Source: CBDCFV01 sp965261795
Lineage (GTDB): Bacteria > Chloroflexota > Dehalococcoidia > Lucifugimonadales > UBA3495
DNA length: 64,000 nt
Assembly: GCA_965261795.1 (NCBI GenBank)
Contig: OZ253476.1
Coordinates: 3,534,001 to 3,598,000, forward strand
Direction of reading: 5' to 3'
Below the pieces are notes generated by a model that worked only from the letters and a program-made list of their open reading frames with translations, was not told where the DNA came from and did not search any database. Made by a program: the position numbers and the translations under genes. Of the stretch, positions 26,508 to 35,083 are shown one piece after another (position 1 is the first letter of the stretch; each line of letters starts with the position of its first letter).

Positions 26508-26834
26508 ATGGGAGAATTGAGATCCCGCATCCGCGCCCTACAAAAGAAAATGGCCAAGGAACTGGCCATCGTCCGGCTTCGCCGCTTGGTCAAAGAATTT
26601 CGTCTCCAGTGGTTCGTCGCCCTCACCGACCGTAAACCCCTGCCCCAGCCCCGCTCCTTCGGCTTCCGGGTAGTCAAAGCCGGCTTCCGGCTCCCCACCT
26701 TCATGGGGGTCAACAGGTACTTGGAAAAATGCCGCCGCAAAAAGGTCGAAATCGACGACCATGACCTCCTACGCACCCTCATCCCCTGGGTAAGACATTA
26801 CCGTCGCGACCTTGTCTGGGCGGGAGAGGACTAA
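26508..26834 (+). CDS. Small strongly basic protein, unknown function
   Basis: 108 aa from ATG 26508, with GAGGTG about ten bases upstream; ATG 26499 is too close to that site. Rich in Arg/Lys (RSRIRALQKKMAKELAIVRLRRLVKEFR; later RYLEKCRRKKVEIDD), with a helical N-terminus and a WFVALTDRKPLPQPRSFGFRVV core. This looks like a nucleic-acid-binding protein. No family is recognised. It lies directly downstream of the 32-copy array, the only gene near it, so it might bind the array. That is speculation. Confidence 0.55.
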   Translation: MGELRSRIRALQKKMAKELAIVRLRRLVKEFRLQWFVALTDRKPLPQPRSFGFRVVKAGFRLPTFMGVNRYLEKCRRKKVEIDDHDLLRTLIPWVRHYRRDLVWAGED

Positions 26835-26946
26835 TTCGCTGAGGAAACGAGAAGGAGCGCGGGCGTCCCGCCCGCACGAGGTTGGGACAACTTTGCCCAT
26901 GCCCTGGGGCGTCCGCGGTGGCGTTGCAATTCAGGCGTTTTCATTA

Positions 26947-27098
26947 CTAAACTAATACCAAGGTGAAATACGCATATCGAGGAAGCCAATCGGCGGCACT
27001 GGATCGCTTTCCAAGTATAGGTGGAAGAGACTTACCGTGGTGCCTAAGCCAATCTTCATCGCCCCACAAATGTAGATTCCACCTTGGCTTTAGTTTAG
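26947..27098. mobile_element. 152-bp inverted-repeat element, copy 2 (MITE-like)
   Basis: Begins CTAAACTAATACCAAGGTG and ends CACCTTGGCTTTAGTTTAG, like the copy at 8514-8665. The first ~36 and last ~30 bp match copy 1, while the interior is unrelated although the length is identical. It lies about 165 bp upstream of the PHP-ATPase gene. The other parts of 26835-27262 hold no gene. Confidence 0.65.
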
Positions 27099-27262
27099 GA
27101 GGAGGCCAAACGGGAGAAAGAAGCTCAGGGAAAGATTGAGACGGAGCACACCTGATACTTGGGAGCCTGGGACACCTAATACACTGGCAGCATCAAGGGG
27201 TGGACTGGATATATCATCAGACCTTCTCTGACGAATAACACGGGAGCCGGGAGGAATTGAAT

Positions 27263-30115
27263 TTGACAGCCGACCAAAGTTCCAATTGGCATTATCCTGG
27301 CGCTAGATGGTGGAAGTTCGACTTTCATACCCACACCCCAGCGTCCATGGACTATGGCAAAGGGGAAAAGCAATCGTCCTTGAAGCAACTCGAACCGAAA
27401 GAGTGGTTACTCGCGTTCATGCGCGCAGAAGTCGATTGCGTGGCAGTCACGGATCACAACACAGGAGAATGGGTTGACCGCCTCAAGGATGAGTTAAACG
27501 ACCTCGAACAGACGCAGCATCCTGAATTCCGGCCCCTTCATCTGTTCCCCGGGGTGGAGTTGTCAGTTAATGGGGGATTCCACCTTCTTGCGATCTTTGA
27601 CCCGGACAGATCCACGTCAGATCTTGACGCCCTCATCGGCGCCGTTGACTATGACGGCAGCAAGGGAGACAGCGACGGCGTGACCCGCAAGTCAGCCGTC
27701 GAGGTTGTTGAAACTGTTCTGGCCAGAGGCGGTATTCCTGTTCTCGCCCACGCAGATAATCCTAAGGGTCTACTTCGACCTCAAAGTGAAGGTTCGAGAA
27801 AGACGGCACTTGACCCCAACACAGTTAGCCAAGTACTTGATTTCCAGGGCATTCTGGCAATGGAGGTCGTAGCCGCAGCATTTCAAAAACCGGACCTCTA
27901 CGAGCAGCGCAAGTTGGCCTGGGCCGAAGTTCTCGGGTCCGATTCGCATCACCCAGATGGCGAAACTGACGAGCACTATCCAGGTTCTCACTACACTTGG
28001 GTGAAGATGGCGAAGCCTTCCATAGAGGGTCTGCGCTTGGCGCTGCTAGACGGTGGAGGCTTTTCGATTCGTCGAAGCGACGTGTCAGAGGCATTCCATC
28101 CATTCGCACTGCCGAATCACTGCATCGAATCCATAGAGATTGATGAGGCGCGCTACATGGGGCGCGGGCCACGGCCAGCAAGGCTCGATTTTAACCCATG
28201 GCTGAACGCTTTGATTGGCGGACGAGGGACAGGTAAGTCCACCGTCCTTCACGCATTGAGACTTGCGGCAAGGCGCGATTCGGACTTCGAGGCGCTACCA
28301 GCACATAGCGAGTCTCGAGAAACTTTCAGGCGGTTCAATCAGGTGCCATCAGACCAGACAAAGGACGGCGGCCTGACTGACTCTACAAAAATTCAGTGGA
28401 CATTGATCCGTGACGGCGTAAGACATCGTGTCAATTGGGGAAAAGGCGGCACTGGTACAGCCGTAGAGGATGAGTCGGAGTCCGGTGAGTGGCAGTCTTC
28501 AAGTGTGCAAGCTGTTACTTCGGACCGTTTTCCACTTCAGATGTTTAGCCAAGGGCAGATCGCTGAATTGGCTGGAGATGACCCGACGGCATTATTAAGG
28601 GAAATTGACAGAGCAGCGGGAGTAGGAGAACTGCGAGGAAAACTAACTGAAGCTGTCGCCGCATTTGACTCATCCAAGGCGCGGATACGAGAAATTGACA
28701 GTAAGTTGCGGGGACTTGAAGACCCCACCGCCCTTCAACTCCAAGACGTAGAGCGCAAGCTCGCACGTTTCGAGGCTTCAGGTCATACGACCGTTTTGAC
28801 AGCCTACCGTCACCGTGAGAGGCAACGCCAAGAGTTGGATCGTCAGTTTGAGGCAGTCGAGGAGGCTGCTAAGAATATCGAAGCTACTGCGGAAGGACTC
28901 CAGCTCGAAGACTTGCCGGATGGCTTGTTCGACCAAGCAACGGAGGAAGATCGGCAAGCCGTTGATTTGGCGACCACATTGAGAACAGCCGTAGAGACGG
29001 CTGGCCAACAGTTGCGAGAGATGGCACAAAATCTTCGCGGGGTCGGGGAGTCGCAGCGGGAGGCGCTGAAAAATAGCAAGTGGGAAGTGTCGGCAGAGGA
29101 GGCCGCGGAAGCTTACCGGAACTTGGTCGAGGGCCTTGAGACAGAGGGCGTCTCGGACCCGAACGAGTACGGCTCCTTGGTACAGGAGAAACAACGACTC
29201 GATGACGAAATGGAGAACCTGCAATCAGATAAAGAGGAGCGTGATAGGGTCGTAGAGGGATCCCAGGAGCGCCTAGAGGAAGTCCGAGAGGCACGCCGCG
29301 CAATGACTCGTGCCCGCCGTGAGTTTCTATCTAACGCGCTATCGCAGAACAACTTCGTGCGCATAGATATTCGGCCATACGGAGACGACCCACATATCAT
29401 AGAGCGATCTTTGCGTCAGATGTTGAACGTCCTCGATGAAAGATTTTCCGATGACATCCTCATCACAAATGCTGGGTCATCCACCAAAGGCATTGTGGGC
29501 GACTTGCTCAAGAATTTGCCGGAAGAACCAGATGCGCGGACGTCAGAAGTGGATAGTCGTCTAAGGAACCTCAAGGGGCGATTGGAGTCAGCGTGCGGTG
29601 GGCAAGGCAACTTCGGCGGCCACTTCAACAATTACCTTGAACGAGAGTTCGGTCGTAGACCAGAGTTGCTCGACAATATTTTTACTTGGTTCCCGGAGGA
29701 TGGGCTTTCCGTGAGGTACAGTCGCACGGGGGATGGCCGGGACTTTCAACCGATCTCACAGGCATCGGCGGGTCAGCGATCTGCTGCGATGTTGGCATTC
29801 CTCCTTGCACATGGAGAGGAGCCTCTGGTACTTGATCAACATGAGGACGACCTGGACAACCATCTGATCTATGACTTGATTGTGCGCCAGATTCGAGAGA
29901 ACAAGTTCAGACGGCAGATAATCGTAGTGACACACAACCCCAATATCGTAGTCAACGGTGACGCGGAAATGCTGCACGCATTGGCGTTCGATGGAGGGCA
30001 GTGTGTCGTCAGACAGTCGGGCTCCCTGCAGGAGGAAGTCATTCGAGAAGAGGTCTGTCGAGTGATGGAGGGAGGTCGGGAGGCATTTAGGCGCCGCTAT
30101 AGGCGACTTGGATAA
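27263..30115 (+). CDS. PHP-domain SMC-like ATPase (TrlF type)
   Basis: About 950 aa. TTG 27263 lies eight bases after GGGAGG; TTG 27257 is in frame but too close. Residues about 20-270 are a PHP phosphoesterase domain: FDFHTHT, TDHN near 65, GVELS near 100, AHADNP near 165, SDSHH near 229. A P-loop GGRGTGKST follows at about 320. Residues about 470-740 are coiled coil. The C-terminal half-site has the ABC signature SAGQR, Walker B LVLDQHEDDLDN and the H-loop VVTHN, so the ATPase is SMC/Rad50-like. Such proteins are linked to nucleic-acid processing and conflict systems; a defence role is inferred. A transposase remnant follows 12 nt later. Confidence 0.85.
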   Translation: MTADQSSNWHYPGARWWKFDFHTHTPASMDYGKGEKQSSLKQLEPKEWLLAFMRAEVDCVAVTDHNTGEWVDRLKDELNDLEQTQHPEFRPLHLFPGVELSVNGGFHLLAIFDPDRSTSDLDALIGAVDYDGSKGDSDGVTRKSAVEVVETVLARGGIPVLAHADNPKGLLRPQSEGSRKTALDPNTVSQVLDFQGILAMEVVAAAFQKPDLYEQRKLAWAEVLGSDSHHPDGETDEHYPGSHYTWVKMAKPSIEGLRLALLDGGGFSIRRSDVSEAFHPFALPNHCIESIEIDEARYMGRGPRPARLDFNPWLNALIGGRGTGKSTVLHALRLAARRDSDFEALPAHSESRETFRRFNQVPSDQTKDGGLTDSTKIQWTLIRDGVRHRVNWGKGGTGTAVEDESESGEWQSSSVQAVTSDRFPLQMFSQGQIAELAGDDPTALLREIDRAAGVGELRGKLTEAVAAFDSSKARIREIDSKLRGLEDPTALQLQDVERKLARFEASGHTTVLTAYRHRERQRQELDRQFEAVEEAAKNIEATAEGLQLEDLPDGLFDQATEEDRQAVDLATTLRTAVETAGQQLREMAQNLRGVGESQREALKNSKWEVSAEEAAEAYRNLVEGLETEGVSDPNEYGSLVQEKQRLDDEMENLQSDKEERDRVVEGSQERLEEVREARRAMTRARREFLSNALSQNNFVRIDIRPYGDDPHIIERSLRQMLNVLDERFSDDILITNAGSSTKGIVGDLLKNLPEEPDARTSEVDSRLRNLKGRLESACGGQGNFGGHFNNYLEREFGRRPELLDNIFTWFPEDGLSVRYSRTGDGRDFQPISQASAGQRSAAMLAFLLAHGEEPLVLDQHEDDLDNHLIYDLIVRQIRENKFRRQIIVVTHNPNIVVNGDAEMLHALAFDGGQCVVRQSGSLQEEVIREEVCRVMEGGREAFRRRYRRLG

Positions 30116-30127
30116 GATCCGCCACAA

Positions 30128-30283
30128 ATGAGAGCCAAGGTGGAGCACCTCTTCTTGAGGGTGAAGCGTCTGTTTGGATACGGCAAGGTGCGTTACCGGG
30201 GCTTGGCCAAGAATGCAGAGCGACTGGCGCTGCTGTTCGCGCTGGGCAAGCTGCTGACGGCGGAAGGTCAACTGTCAGAGTAG
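30128..30283 (+). pseudogene. IS5-family transposase C-terminal fragment
   Basis: 51 codons, reading VEHLFLRVKRLFGYGKVRY-RGLAKNAERLALLFALGKL. This is the C-terminal end of IS5-type DDE transposases (E-H-P-F-R-x-I-K-R-x-F-G-Y-x-K-V-R-Y-R-G). Nothing of the catalytic D-D part precedes it. It is a remnant at the edge of the PHP-ATPase block. Confidence 0.8.
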
Positions 30284-30459
30284 TGCGCCCAGAGGCAGCC
30301 CCCAGGCCCTATGGCCCGAGCCGGACCTTCAACGGCCCTGCCAAGAGAGAAGGGCAAGAGGCTGAGTGCTGTCTAGCAACGCCCGGACGGCAGTTCTAGC
30401 CCTCGTGGCCGTCCCGACAAACCCAAATTTGGTCCAAACCAGCCTTGCTCAGAGCATCC

Positions 30460-30592
30460 CTAGTACCGTTTCCAGATGGATTTGTTGATACTGGAAAGCT
30501 GCCTCTAACTCTGGATTCCTGCTTGCGCGGGAATGACTAACAGGTGAAACAAATATCCGGTATAAGGCATATTCAAGTGGAAACGGTACTAG
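30460..30592. mobile_element. 133-bp MITE-like element with perfect 15-bp inverted ends
   Basis: Left CTAGTACCGTTTCCA and right TGGAAACGGTACTAG are perfect inverted repeats. If the outermost CTAG on each side is read as a 4-bp target duplication, the TIR is TACCGTTTCCA. CTAG/YTAR targets with 4-bp duplication are typical of IS5-group elements, and an IS5 remnant lies 180 bp away. A REP palindrome sits inside. No ORF. Confidence 0.65.
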
Positions 30593-30728
30593 TAGACCAA
30601 CATCCTTGAAATGACGTGTGAAATGCCGGATTGCTCGACCATCGTCTCCGTAAGCCAGGTATGTCCGGGCAACGGCTCTGTACCAATCGACTCGTCATTA
30701 CAAAGATTTCGCACTACTGGCCCCAACC

Positions 30729-30774
30729 CGTCATTCCCGCGCCCAACCCGTCATTCCCGCGAAGGCGGGAATCC
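30729..30774. repeat. REP-like palindrome with a partial tandem copy
   Basis: CCGTCATTCCCGCG appears twice, 20 bp apart; the second copy continues into the full palindrome with AAGGCGGGAATCC. It lies in the promoter region of the fusion gene at 30968. The rest of 30593-30967 has no gene I can support. Confidence 0.7.
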
Positions 30775-30967
30775 ACCGGACTGTGGCCAAGCGGACGGAC
30801 CACCTGAAACGGAACGCTACCGGCTATTCATCGTCAATTGCAATCACGCCATATCGGGTATCCCCCTTTCTCTTGACTTTAGTCAATTGGACGGAAACCG
30901 CTGGAAGGCGGTAAAATGCCAGCGTCAAAATTTTCCATCGCAACGACTCTGCAAGAGGTGACACGCA

Positions 30968-32986
30968 ATGGCGACCTATGGAAGAGAGGAAGCACAGGAG
31001 TGGGCTTGGGAGGCTCTGAAGGGTCAATGGACGACTCTTATCACTCCGTTTACGGATAAAGATGAGATCGACGAAGCCGGTATGCGCCGCAACATCCGCC
31101 ACATCCAAAAGCTTGGCACCCGCGGCGCCGGATGCACATGGGGAATGGGGGAGTTCTGGAGCTTGACGCACAATGAACGTCTCCAAGTGATGCAGATTGT
31201 CGCCGACGAGTCGCGGGACAAATGGCTCATCGGCGCCCACGTCACCCATACGTCCGCTCCAGCCATGCTGGACCTCGCACGTAACGCCGAAGATATGGGA
31301 TTCGACGTCCTCATTGTCGCTCCACCGTACATCGTTACCAAGACCGAAGAACAGGTCATCGATTGGGTACGGTACTTGGCCGAAAGAACATCCTTGGCCA
31401 TCATGTTCTATAACTCGCCGCAATTCGGCATCGTCCTGAGCCCGGCCAACCTGAAACGGCTCTGCGAAACCCCCAACGTAGTCGGCGTTAAAGAGGCCAG
31501 TTTCAATCAGCAACTCTCCATTGAGACCCACTTGTCCATCGGCGAGGACGCCATAATCAGCACGCCCGACGAATGGGTCTACTGGAAGGCAAAGGAGCTT
31601 GGGTTCCAGCAGCAGGTGATGTTCTCCAATACATCGGATTGGCGCTTCGACATCCCGGAGCGCAACAACTACGTTCAATTCATCGAAAAAGCCAGCCAAG
31701 GCCACTTGGACGAGGAGTTCTACGAGACCCACTTACGCCGCATCAAGGAACTCTCCGACACTTGGTGGACCCGCACCGTAGACAAGCAGAACGGCGCGCT
31801 GCCGGTCCCCATGGTCAAGGCCTGGGGAGAGATAATGGGGCTGTCAACAGGTCACAGCCGCTACCCATTGGTGGACTTCACGGCCCAAGAAAAAGCGGAG
31901 TTAAGACAAGAACTTGAGCCGCTAAAGCCCCGGCCTCCGGTGTTCAGCCAGCCTGTGGACAGCCGCACGGCTTGGTTGACCGGCAACAACAGCTTCTTCT
32001 CCGGCATGTTATTGATGGTCAGCGTCCAGAACGTCGAGGAGGCGCTGGAAGCGGAAAGAGGCGGCGCGGATGTGGTGGACGTTAAGAACCTTCAGGAAGC
32101 CTTGGTGGGTTCGGGACATCCAACTGTGGTCCACCAGATCAGGTCGCGAATCCAGCCGGAAAACCATGTAAGCGTGACCTTGGGCGTAGTTCCCAGTCAG
32201 CCCGGCACGGTGGCCATGGCAGCTTACGCCGCCGCTGTGTTGAACGCCACATCCGTCAAGGTAGGCTTCTGTAACACCGACTACGACACCGCCGTCGATG
32301 TGCTGCGCCAAGCCCGGTCTGCGATGGAAGGGTACCAGACAAAGCTCGTGGGCTCCGTTTTCGCTGACAACCCGCTTTACGATGGGTTGGACCCGTACGT
32401 GATGGTACAACTGGCCAAAGAGGGGCAGTGCGACGGCTTCCTCATCGACACCCTGACCAAGGACGGAAGGAACCTGTTCGACTTCATTCCCGAGGCTGAC
32501 CTGAAGACGATGATTCTCGAAGGTAAAGAGATGGGTTTGAGCACCGCCCTGTCGGGCCACCTCCGCATTGACGACTTGGACGAATTGGCCCGCATCAACC
32601 CCGATATCGTCGGCGTGCGCGGCGCCGCCTGTTCTGATGGCGACCGGGGCCGCGCCGTGGCTTGGGAACCCGTGGCGGAATTTAAACGTCAGTTGGAACT
32701 GCGGAAGACGGGAGAGATCAACGTTTTCGACGAGCCAATGGTGATGCCCAGCAACGGCTCCGGCGCGGGCTGGGTCGTAATTGACGGCAGGGGCAAGAGC
32801 TGCGCCGGCGTCATTGCCGCCTTGGCCAAGCAAATAGAGTACGATCGCAAGGCCTTGGTGGAGGCCATCCTTGCCGACGCTCTCAATATCTACGATGTTA
32901 TCCTGTGGGCGGAAAAGGAGAAGCACCAGGTCCTCAACCACCGGAAGGATCCGGATGGGACAGTCCGGGTACTGATCCAGCCTTAG
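30968..32986 (+). CDS. Triple fusion: DHDPS-like aldolase + MfnB-like domain + TusA-like domain
   Basis: 672 aa, GAGGTG before the ATG. Residues 15-320 are a dihydrodipicolinate-synthase-family TIM barrel with Tyr148 (MFYNSP) and the Schiff-base Lys175 (VVGVKEAS). Residues about 344-570 resemble (5-formylfuran-3-yl)methyl phosphate synthase (MfnB, DUF556): LLMVSVQNVEEALEAERGGAD, DVKN with the catalytic Lys, and TSVKVGF with a second Lys. Residues 601-672 (VVIDGRGKSCAGVIAALAKQ ... DGTVRVLIQ) look like a TusA sulfur-carrier fold with one Cys in place of the CPxP. The first two assignments are fairly firm, the third weaker. A role in a furan-type cofactor or related aldol chemistry is inference. 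Confidence 0.78.
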   Translation: MATYGREEAQEWAWEALKGQWTTLITPFTDKDEIDEAGMRRNIRHIQKLGTRGAGCTWGMGEFWSLTHNERLQVMQIVADESRDKWLIGAHVTHTSAPAMLDLARNAEDMGFDVLIVAPPYIVTKTEEQVIDWVRYLAERTSLAIMFYNSPQFGIVLSPANLKRLCETPNVVGVKEASFNQQLSIETHLSIGEDAIISTPDEWVYWKAKELGFQQQVMFSNTSDWRFDIPERNNYVQFIEKASQGHLDEEFYETHLRRIKELSDTWWTRTVDKQNGALPVPMVKAWGEIMGLSTGHSRYPLVDFTAQEKAELRQELEPLKPRPPVFSQPVDSRTAWLTGNNSFFSGMLLMVSVQNVEEALEAERGGADVVDVKNLQEALVGSGHPTVVHQIRSRIQPENHVSVTLGVVPSQPGTVAMAAYAAAVLNATSVKVGFCNTDYDTAVDVLRQARSAMEGYQTKLVGSVFADNPLYDGLDPYVMVQLAKEGQCDGFLIDTLTKDGRNLFDFIPEADLKTMILEGKEMGLSTALSGHLRIDDLDELARINPDIVGVRGAACSDGDRGRAVAWEPVAEFKRQLELRKTGEINVFDEPMVMPSNGSGAGWVVIDGRGKSCAGVIAALAKQIEYDRKALVEAILADALNIYDVILWAEKEKHQVLNHRKDPDGTVRVLIQP

Positions 32987-33003
32987 CTCGACAGCTAAGG
33001 CTG
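32978..33003 (+). terminator. Stem-loop spanning the stop codon of the fusion gene
   Basis: CAGCCTTAGCT-CGAC-AGCTAAGGCTG is a perfect 11-bp stem with a 4-nt loop. The TAG stop lies within the left arm. No T-run follows. Confidence 0.55.
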
Positions 33004-33047
33004 CCTGAGGATTAAGATGAATAAGTTCGGGGGCCGTATGGCCCCTC

Positions 33048-33540
33048 CTGACAAGGGTATGTATTTCATTTGGGACTTTACGCAGTTGAACGTGAGACCG
33101 CATAGTAGGGTAGGCTTGCTCAAATACAAAACCGCTCCCAAATGCTCACTATCGGGCCCATTCCGTATCGGGCCCATTCCGTCATTCCGGCGTAGGCCGG
33201 AATCCAGGCGGGCCCATTCCGTCATTCCGGCGTAGGCCGGAATCCAGGCGGGACCATTCCGTCATTCCGGCGTAGGCCGGAATCCAGGCGGACCCATTCC
33301 GTCATTCCGGCGTAGGCCGGAATCCAGGCGGGACCATTCCGTCATTCCGGCGTAGGCCGGAATCCAGGCGGGACCATTCCGTCATTCCGGCGTAGGCCGG
33401 AATCCAGGGGCGCCCATTCCGTCATTCCGGCGTAGGCCGGAATCCAGGCGGGCCCATTCCGTCATTCCGGCGTAGGCCGGAATCCAGGGGCGGTGGGGCC
33501 GGTTCGTAGCTATAATCTCAATTTTACATACCCTTGTCAG
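33048..33540. mobile_element. TIR element with 40-bp palindromic units, copy C (8 units)
   Basis: Perfect 16-bp terminal inverted repeats CTGACAAGGGTATGTA / TACATACCCTTGTCAG. Eight palindromic units make it 240 bp longer than copy B, exactly six extra units. It sits right after a small GGGGGCC-GTAT-GGCCCC hairpin. The remaining 33541-33721 stretch holds nothing clear. Confidence 0.85.
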
Positions 33541-33721
33541 TGGACGCCGAGGGGATCGGGATCAATCTTGGCAATGTGGAAGAACTGCTTGGCATTCTGG
33601 AGCCGCTGACCGAGACCGCCGCTGACCGAGACCGATGTGTAAATCCAGTAAGCTAAACCGGTGACTGGTAAATTTAACCGGACCATTTGAGCCCCCACCG
33701 TCGGTCTTGAGGAGTTAAGAA

Positions 33722-34495
33722 ATGTCGGGTTCCATACGTGCCCTCTCTTGGAATATCAATGGTATAAGAGCCGCGCATCGTAAAGGCTTTCTGGAATGGT
33801 TCAGCGAAGCCAGCCCCGACATCCTTTGCCTGCAGGAGACCAAGGCCCACTGGGACCAGCTTCCCACAGCCTTGAAGGACATTGAAGGCTATCATCCGTT
33901 TTTCTCCACTCCCGAAAGGAAGGGGTACAGCGGGGTAGCCCTCTACAGCAAGACCGAGCCGCAGGACGTCACTTTCGGTTTCGGCGTGGAGAAGTTCGAC
34001 CGGGAGGGGCGAGTAATCCGCGCCGACTACGGCCGGTTCGTTTTGTTCAACATATACTTCCCCAACGGCCAGTCATCCGCCGAGCGGCTGGAATACAAGA
34101 TGGAGTTCTACGCTACTTTCCTGGAACATGTCGAGAATCTAAGGGCACAAGGACGAAACATAGTGCTGTGCGGCGACCTGAACACCGCCCACAAGGAAAT
34201 TGACCTGGCCCGACCCAAGGCCAACGAAAACACATCCGGGTTCCTGCCGCAAGAAAGGGCTTGGATGAACGAGTTCACAGCCCACGGCTATCTCGATACC
34301 TTCCGTATGTTCAATCAGCAGCCTGAGCAGTACACCTACTGGGATCAGATGAGCCGCGCCCGGTCAAGGAATGTAGGCTGGAGGATCGACTACTTCTTTG
34401 TCGACCAGGAATTCGCTCAAGAGATCAAGGGCGCCTACATATTCCCGGATGTAATGGGATCGGACCATTGCCCGGTTGGTATCGACATCGGGTAA
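33722..34495 (+). CDS. xth: Exodeoxyribonuclease III (AP endonuclease)
   Basis: 257 aa, GAGGAG before the ATG. All exonuclease III motifs are present: LSWNINGIRA (Asn7-type metal ligand), LQETKA (catalytic Glu), YSGVALYSK, FNIYFPNGQ, CGDLNTAHKEIDLARPK (Asp/Asn), GWRIDYFFVD and the terminal GSDHCPVGIDI (catalytic His). It cleaves abasic DNA and trims 3' ends in base-excision repair in the cytoplasm. Normal length. A small gene follows 44 bp downstream. Confidence 0.95.
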   Translation: MSGSIRALSWNINGIRAAHRKGFLEWFSEASPDILCLQETKAHWDQLPTALKDIEGYHPFFSTPERKGYSGVALYSKTEPQDVTFGFGVEKFDREGRVIRADYGRFVLFNIYFPNGQSSAERLEYKMEFYATFLEHVENLRAQGRNIVLCGDLNTAHKEIDLARPKANENTSGFLPQERAWMNEFTAHGYLDTFRMFNQQPEQYTYWDQMSRARSRNVGWRIDYFFVDQEFAQEIKGAYIFPDVMGSDHCPVGIDIG

Positions 34496-34539
34496 AGCAG
34501 GGCGATGGCCGCCAAACACACCAACTTCAGGAGTGAACT

Positions 34540-34731
34540 ATGGCTGGAGCGAAGGAAAGTCGCCCAATAGAGTTAGCAGCAGAGCAGATCGCCTTTCTGG
34601 CTTCGACCAGAGAGAAGTACGATATCCCCGACGAAAGCAAGGTCGTCCGGATAATGGTGGACTACCTGCTGGCCAATCCCGACGTCCACGACACCGTTTT
34701 CAACGAGACCAGGTGCATCTGGTGCGGATAG
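34540..34731 (+). CDS. Small protein ending in CIWCG, unknown function
   Basis: 63 aa, AGGAG seven bases before the ATG. The middle (EKYDIPDESKVVRIMVDYLLANPD) has the look of a ribbon-helix-helix-like helical pair, and the C-terminus carries one C-x-x-C pair (RCIWCG) that could bind metal or be redox-active. It is likely co-transcribed with xth. No family is recognised. Its terminator hairpin has been split by an inserted TIR element. Confidence 0.65.
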   Translation: MAGAKESRPIELAAEQIAFLASTREKYDIPDESKVVRIMVDYLLANPDVHDTVFNETRCIWCG

Positions 34732-34752
34732 CTTAAACCCGGCCTTCCAGTT

Positions 34753-35063
34753 CCCTCTCCATGTAGGAGCTGACAAGGGTATGTATTTCATTTGGGACTT
34801 TACGCAGTTGAACGTCAGACCGCATAGTAGGGTAGGCTTGCTCAAATACAAAACCGCTCCCAAATGCTCACTATCGGGCCCATTCCGTCATTCCGGCGTA
34901 GGCCGGAATCCAGGCGGACCCATTCCGTCATTCCGGCGTAGGCCGGAATCCAGGCGGACCCATTCCGTCATTCCGGCGTAGGCCGGAATCCAGGGGCGGT
35001 GGGGCCGGTTCGTAGCTATAATCTCAATTTTACGTACCCTTGTCAGCTCCATGTAGGAGAGGG
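34753..35063. terminator. Terminator hairpin split by insertion of TIR element copy D
   Basis: Without the insert the sequence would be CCCTCTCC-ATGTA-GGAGAGGG, a perfect 8-bp hairpin 21 nt after the small gene. The element sits inside it, and CTCCATGTAGGAG is present on both sides (34757-34769 and 35047-35059) as a 13-bp direct duplication. Confidence 0.7.
34770..35046. mobile_element. TIR element with 40-bp palindromic units, copy D (3 units)
   Basis: Perfect inverted ends CTGACAAGGGTATG... / ...CCCTTGTCAG except for one G in the right arm (TACGTACCC). Three units, and it lacks the 16-bp TTCCGTATCGGGCCCA spacer present before the units in copies A to C. The 13-bp flanking duplication shows that it moved as a discrete unit. 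Confidence 0.85.
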
Positions 35064-35083
35064 CTGGGATGAGGCCCGTTCAG

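Noticed and set aside
30611..30961. 116-aa plus ORF upstream of the fusion gene
   Set aside because: It runs through two REP copies (SFPRPTRHSREGGNP) and overlaps the region needed for the next gene's promoter; no ribosome site.
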